Notes under the pieces: generated by a model
What the model was told of the DNA's origin: nothing
What the model saw: only the letters and a program-made list of their open reading frames with translations
Database searches by the model: none
Shown here: positions 6,207 to 8,368 of the stretch, one piece after another
How the letters are laid out: each line of letters starts with the position of its first letter
Position numbering within the stretch: the stretch's first letter is position 1
NCBI GenBank assembly: GCA_034678805.1
Contig: JAXDBN010000159.1
Span: 1-8,368 of the forward strand
Length of the DNA stretch: 8,368 nt
Reading direction: 5' to 3'
Source: PHAA01 sp034678805
Lineage (GTDB): Bacteria > Bacillota > Syntrophomonadia > Syntrophomonadales > Syntrophomonadaceae
Translations under genes and position numbers: made by a program

Positions 6207-6644
6207 ATGAAGGATATTATTCCGGAGAACCGAGGCATCCCTGCCGAAATTTTTGAGAGAATCCTAATGAAATACAACAGGTCCTCGGCTATACGCTCCA
6301 TGGGCTTCAAGCTGGTATACTTAGGGCAGGGGAGAGCGGGTTTACAATTAAAGGTTAACGAAGATTTTCTTAATACCCTGGGAAGCCTGCATGGGGGGAT
6401 CATTACCGCCATGGCTGATACCTCCATGGGTTATGCCCTGCAGACATTAGGGGGTATAGCTGTAACCCTGGAACTTAATGTAAATTATTTTGCCCCGGTT
6501 CAGGCCGGCATGATTATCACATCTGAAGGATGGGTGGTTCATGCTGGTAAGAATACCATTGTTACCGAGGCAGCCCTTTTCAGCGAGCAGGGGGATATGG
6601 TCTGCAAAAGCAGAGCTACCTTTTTCGTAATAAAGGATCAATAA
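6207..6644 (+). CDS. PaaI-type hotdog-fold thioesterase
   Basis: A 145-aa single-domain hotdog protein of the PaaI/YbgC-like acyl-CoA thioesterase superfamily, hydrolysing acyl- or aryl-CoA thioesters in the cytoplasm. The family pattern is clear: NTLGSLHGGIITAMADTSMGYA (56-77) with the HGG turn at 62-64 and the presumed catalytic D71 on the central helix, followed by the strands VTLELNVNYFAPVQAG and the closing SRATFFVIK. The length is typical. ATG 6207 is preceded by GGAG (6196-6199) at 7 nt. The substrate cannot be told; neighbours give no pathway. It is separated from upstream genes by the radical SAM remnant. The 174-nt spacer to the next gene (6645-6818) shows no clear terminator or promoter. 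Confidence 0.9.
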   Translation: MKDIIPENRGIPAEIFERILMKYNRSSAIRSMGFKLVYLGQGRAGLQLKVNEDFLNTLGSLHGGIITAMADTSMGYALQTLGGIAVTLELNVNYFAPVQAGMIITSEGWVVHAGKNTIVTEAALFSEQGDMVCKSRATFFVIKDQ

Positions 6645-6818
6645 TATTTTGGAAGTCCCAGAAAAGCTCCTATTATATTGCGTTTTAAGAAGAGACATGG
6701 AACGCGTCAACTGCTTAAACTACCAAAATTAGTCAGGCTTTCCCTCAGGTGCATCCTGGCTTATGTGGGTGGAAATCATCATTTTCTGGACCGATATTAT
6801 AGCAAAGGGGAAAGATAA

Positions 6819-7187
6819 ATGAGATTTATTGGTAATATCATCTGGATTATCTTTGGCGGGTTGATTGGGGCCATCGCCTGGTCCTTAGCGGGTCTGTTAT
6901 TATGCATCACCATAATCGGTATACCGTTTGGTCTGCAGTGCTTCAAGATAGCTGGATTCGTGCTGTGGCCCTTTGGGCGGGTAATCATATTGGGGAACTT
7001 CGGAGCTGGCGGGCTGATATTCAATATTATCTGGCTGCTGGTATTCGGCTGGGAATTTGCTCTTGGCCATCTGGTTATCGGATTGATATTTTGCCTGACC
7101 ATTATCGGAATTCCATTCGGGCTGCAGCATTTTAAACTCGCCCAGCTGGGCTTGATACCGTTTGGTGCAGAGATACGCAGGGTCTAA
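6819..7187 (+). CDS. yccF: YccF domain inner membrane protein
   Basis: A 122-aa, very hydrophobic protein made of two similar halves. The YccF (DUF307) hallmark TIIGIPFGLQ occurs twice, at 31-40 and 94-103, each followed by a similar tail (CFKIAG...LWPFGR and HFKLAQLGLIPFGAE). Three to four membrane-spanning segments are likely: about 5-29, 44-59, 64-78 and 82-98. The family is widespread in bacteria and lacks a firmly established function. ATG 6819 has a purine-rich AAAGGGGAAAG site before it. The gene is probably followed by the hairpin at 7234-7261. Confidence 0.88.
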   Translation: MRFIGNIIWIIFGGLIGAIAWSLAGLLLCITIIGIPFGLQCFKIAGFVLWPFGRVIILGNFGAGGLIFNIIWLLVFGWEFALGHLVIGLIFCLTIIGIPFGLQHFKLAQLGLIPFGAEIRRV

Positions 7188-7233
7188 GCTAAACATCATT
7201 CTTATAATCTGCCGCTCACCAAGCAATAGAGAG

Positions 7234-7261
7234 AAGCTCGCCCGTATCAACAGGCGAGCTT
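7234..7261. terminator. Bidirectional hairpin terminator between convergent genes
   Basis: AAGCTCGCC (7234-7242) pairs perfectly with GGCGAGCTT (7253-7261) around a 10-nt loop. It lies between the plus-strand yccF stop (7187) and the minus-strand beta-propeller stop (7291). The T tracts are short: TTT then AAAAATT on the plus side, and TTCTCTCT on the minus side. Confidence 0.7.
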
Positions 7262-7290
7262 TAAAAATTCACGTCGTCATCATTATTTGA

Positions 7291-8352
7291 TTAGATTACT
7301 GCCAGCCCCTGGGCTCCAACCTCCGGCAATCCAGTAGGTTCGAATACCTCCAACCGGAACAAGCGACCAAATTTTCCTATCTTGAAAACGCTGATTGATC
7401 CCTGGTTTCCATTTAAAGAATAAAGGTTGCGTCCATCCAGGCTAACCCCTGTATCCAAGGGAGCACCGGTGCCAAACAGAGTACTGAAAACGGTATCTTT
7501 GACGAACAGGGTCCCGTTGCTGTTAACCCGGTACCTGGTCAGGGTTCCGCCATTACCGGCATTGGCTGTATAGGCAAACCTTTCCCGCTTGCTGACCGCT
7601 ACCCAGCAAGTCGCTGCCTGACCGTTTATTATCGAACCGCTGACCACATCAAGATTACCATTGGTATCTGCCGTATAGGAAGAAAGGGCATTGGGCCCCG
7701 CTTCAGTCACCAGCAGGAAACCCTTCTTCAGAAATACCGATCCGAATGGCCCCGCCCCGTTGGAAGGATTCACTACCGGCCCAGTCAGACTGCCATCACT
7801 GTTAACCTCGTAAACCGAAAGGTTATTGGTATTCAGTTCTGAAACCACCAGCAGCCGGCCGTTGGGGCTGAAAACCACACAGCTCGGCTGGGCAAAGGTT
7901 GTGCTCAGGTTAGCAGAGCCTATAAACGTCAAATCGCCATTAGTTTCGATTCTAAAACCTGAAACATTGGAGGTGTTATTGGCATCCCCGACATTGGTTA
8001 CATATAATAGTCTGCCATACTGGGCCAAGCTGTTAGGCCTGACTCCCCCCGAAGGCTCCACATCCAGCCGGATTAATTTTCCCGAGTGGGTGATCAGAAA
8101 ACTAGTAATGCTGTTGCTGCCGGCATTTACCGCGAAAAGAAATTTTACCGGCCGGGATATTATCACTGAACCCTGCGAGGCCAGCGGATCCACGATAGTT
8201 TCCCCGGAACCTGCACCACCGGTAGAAAAGGAATTGATAAAACTCAGCTTGCCGTTTATTCCCCGGCGCAAGGCCACTACTTCATTATCACTGGCACTAT
8301 TGGTCATGCTATACACAAAACCCACGCGACGTTTTCTGTGCTTACACGTCAT
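7291..8352 (-). CDS. Lactonase-type seven-bladed beta-propeller protein
   Basis: A 353-aa protein of the 6-phosphogluconolactonase/3-carboxymuconate-cyclase-like propeller family (PF10282 type). Seven turn motifs of the form NG/SG/DG-x-L recur about every 48 residues, near 33 (NGKLSFI), 90 (SGKLIRL), 138 (NGDLTFI), 187 (DGSLTGP), 231 (NGNLDVV), 279 (NGTLFVK) and 328 (FGRLFRL). Strands such as RLLYVTNVGD, RLLVVSEL, FAYTANAGNGG and NLYSLNGNQGSISVF are typical blade edges. The count matches a complete seven-bladed disc. A true lactonase role is not shown: many family members act only as structural or unknown propellers. The N-terminus is basic (CKHRKRR) but lacks a hydrophobic stretch, so there is no clear signal peptide. 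The gene is transcribed against all others here and is G+C-richer. Confidence 0.85.
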   Translation of the reverse strand: MTCKHRKRRVGFVYSMTNSASDNEVVALRRGINGKLSFINSFSTGGAGSGETIVDPLASQGSVIISRPVKFLFAVNAGSNSITSFLITHSGKLIRLDVEPSGGVRPNSLAQYGRLLYVTNVGDANNTSNVSGFRIETNGDLTFIGSANLSTTFAQPSCVVFSPNGRLLVVSELNTNNLSVYEVNSDGSLTGPVVNPSNGAGPFGSVFLKKGFLLVTEAGPNALSSYTADTNGNLDVVSGSIINGQAATCWVAVSKRERFAYTANAGNGGTLTRYRVNSNGTLFVKDTVFSTLFGTGAPLDTGVSLDGRNLYSLNGNQGSISVFKIGKFGRLFRLEVFEPTGLPEVGAQGLAVI

Positions 8353-8359
8353 TCTAAAT

Positions 8360-8366
8360 CCTCCTT
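8360..8366 (-). promoter_or_regulatory. Ribosome binding site of the beta-propeller gene
   Basis: AAGGAGG on the minus strand lies 7 nt before the ATG (8352-8350). This fixes the start at the shown Met. Confidence 0.85.
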
Positions 8367-8368
8367 TT

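Noticed and set aside
6447..6710. 87-codon minus-strand ORF over the thioesterase
   Set aside because: It is the antisense of a well-supported gene, without a recognisable product.
6900..7250. 116-codon minus-strand ORF over yccF, and a similar 101-codon one at 6797-7102
   Set aside because: They are antisense shadows of a repetitive hydrophobic gene, with polar low-complexity composition and no family signature.
1..8368. Insertion sequence, integrase, tRNA-type attachment site or CRISPR array explaining the mosaic
   Set aside because: No transposase or integrase motifs, tRNA or regularly spaced repeats are visible. The mosaic evidence rests only on the duplicated tail, direct repeats and composition.

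Overview
The window looks like chromosomal DNA of an anaerobic Firmicute of the class Clostridia. This is inferred from the moderate to low GC content, strong AGGAGG ribosome binding sites, TTG/GTG start candidates, and an oxygen-sensitive gene set: a PflX-type radical SAM protein and a DUF362 protein with a double [4Fe-4S] ferredoxin tail. No rRNA, tRNA, CRISPR array or transposase is visible.

Layout. (1) 1-1731: 3' part of an asparagine synthase (glutamine-hydrolysing) gene whose start lies left of the window. It is fairly A+T-rich and of the type common in surface-polysaccharide clusters. (2) 1732-1941: a spacer with a 19-codon mini-ORF, in the same frame as the next gene and separated from it by an in-frame TGA. 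(3) 1942-2877: a radical SAM protein of the PflX/COG1313 family. (4) 3025-4185: DUF362 plus ferredoxin protein with a TTG start and a textbook ribosome binding site. (5) 4196-6028: an A+T-rich block with a FemAB/GNAT-like acyltransferase (4392-5291) and a 171-aa cysteine-rich conserved protein of unknown function (5479-5994). (6) 6032-6142: an orphan copy of the last 36 codons and stop of the radical SAM gene. (7) 6207-6644: PaaI-type hotdog thioesterase. (8) 6819-7187: YccF membrane protein. (9) 7234-7261: a perfect 9-bp hairpin between convergent genes. (10) 7291-8352, minus strand: a seven-bladed lactonase-type beta-propeller protein.

Reading of the whole. The right part (6143 onward) looks like ordinary housekeeping DNA, while 1 to about 6030 is mosaic. 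The asparagine synthase, the acyltransferase and the 171-aa protein resemble parts of a surface glycan cluster (inference). The higher-GC radical SAM and DUF362 genes sit between them. The radical SAM tail is present twice, ungapped, with 100 of 111 bases identical, and the A+T-rich block is bordered by a near-identical 13/14-bp direct repeat. Together these point to at least one insertion or recombination event at this locus. The most interesting leads are the duplicated tail with its bordering repeats, the uncharacterised six-cysteine protein, and the radical SAM/DUF362-ferredoxin neighbourhood with no glycyl radical enzyme in sight.
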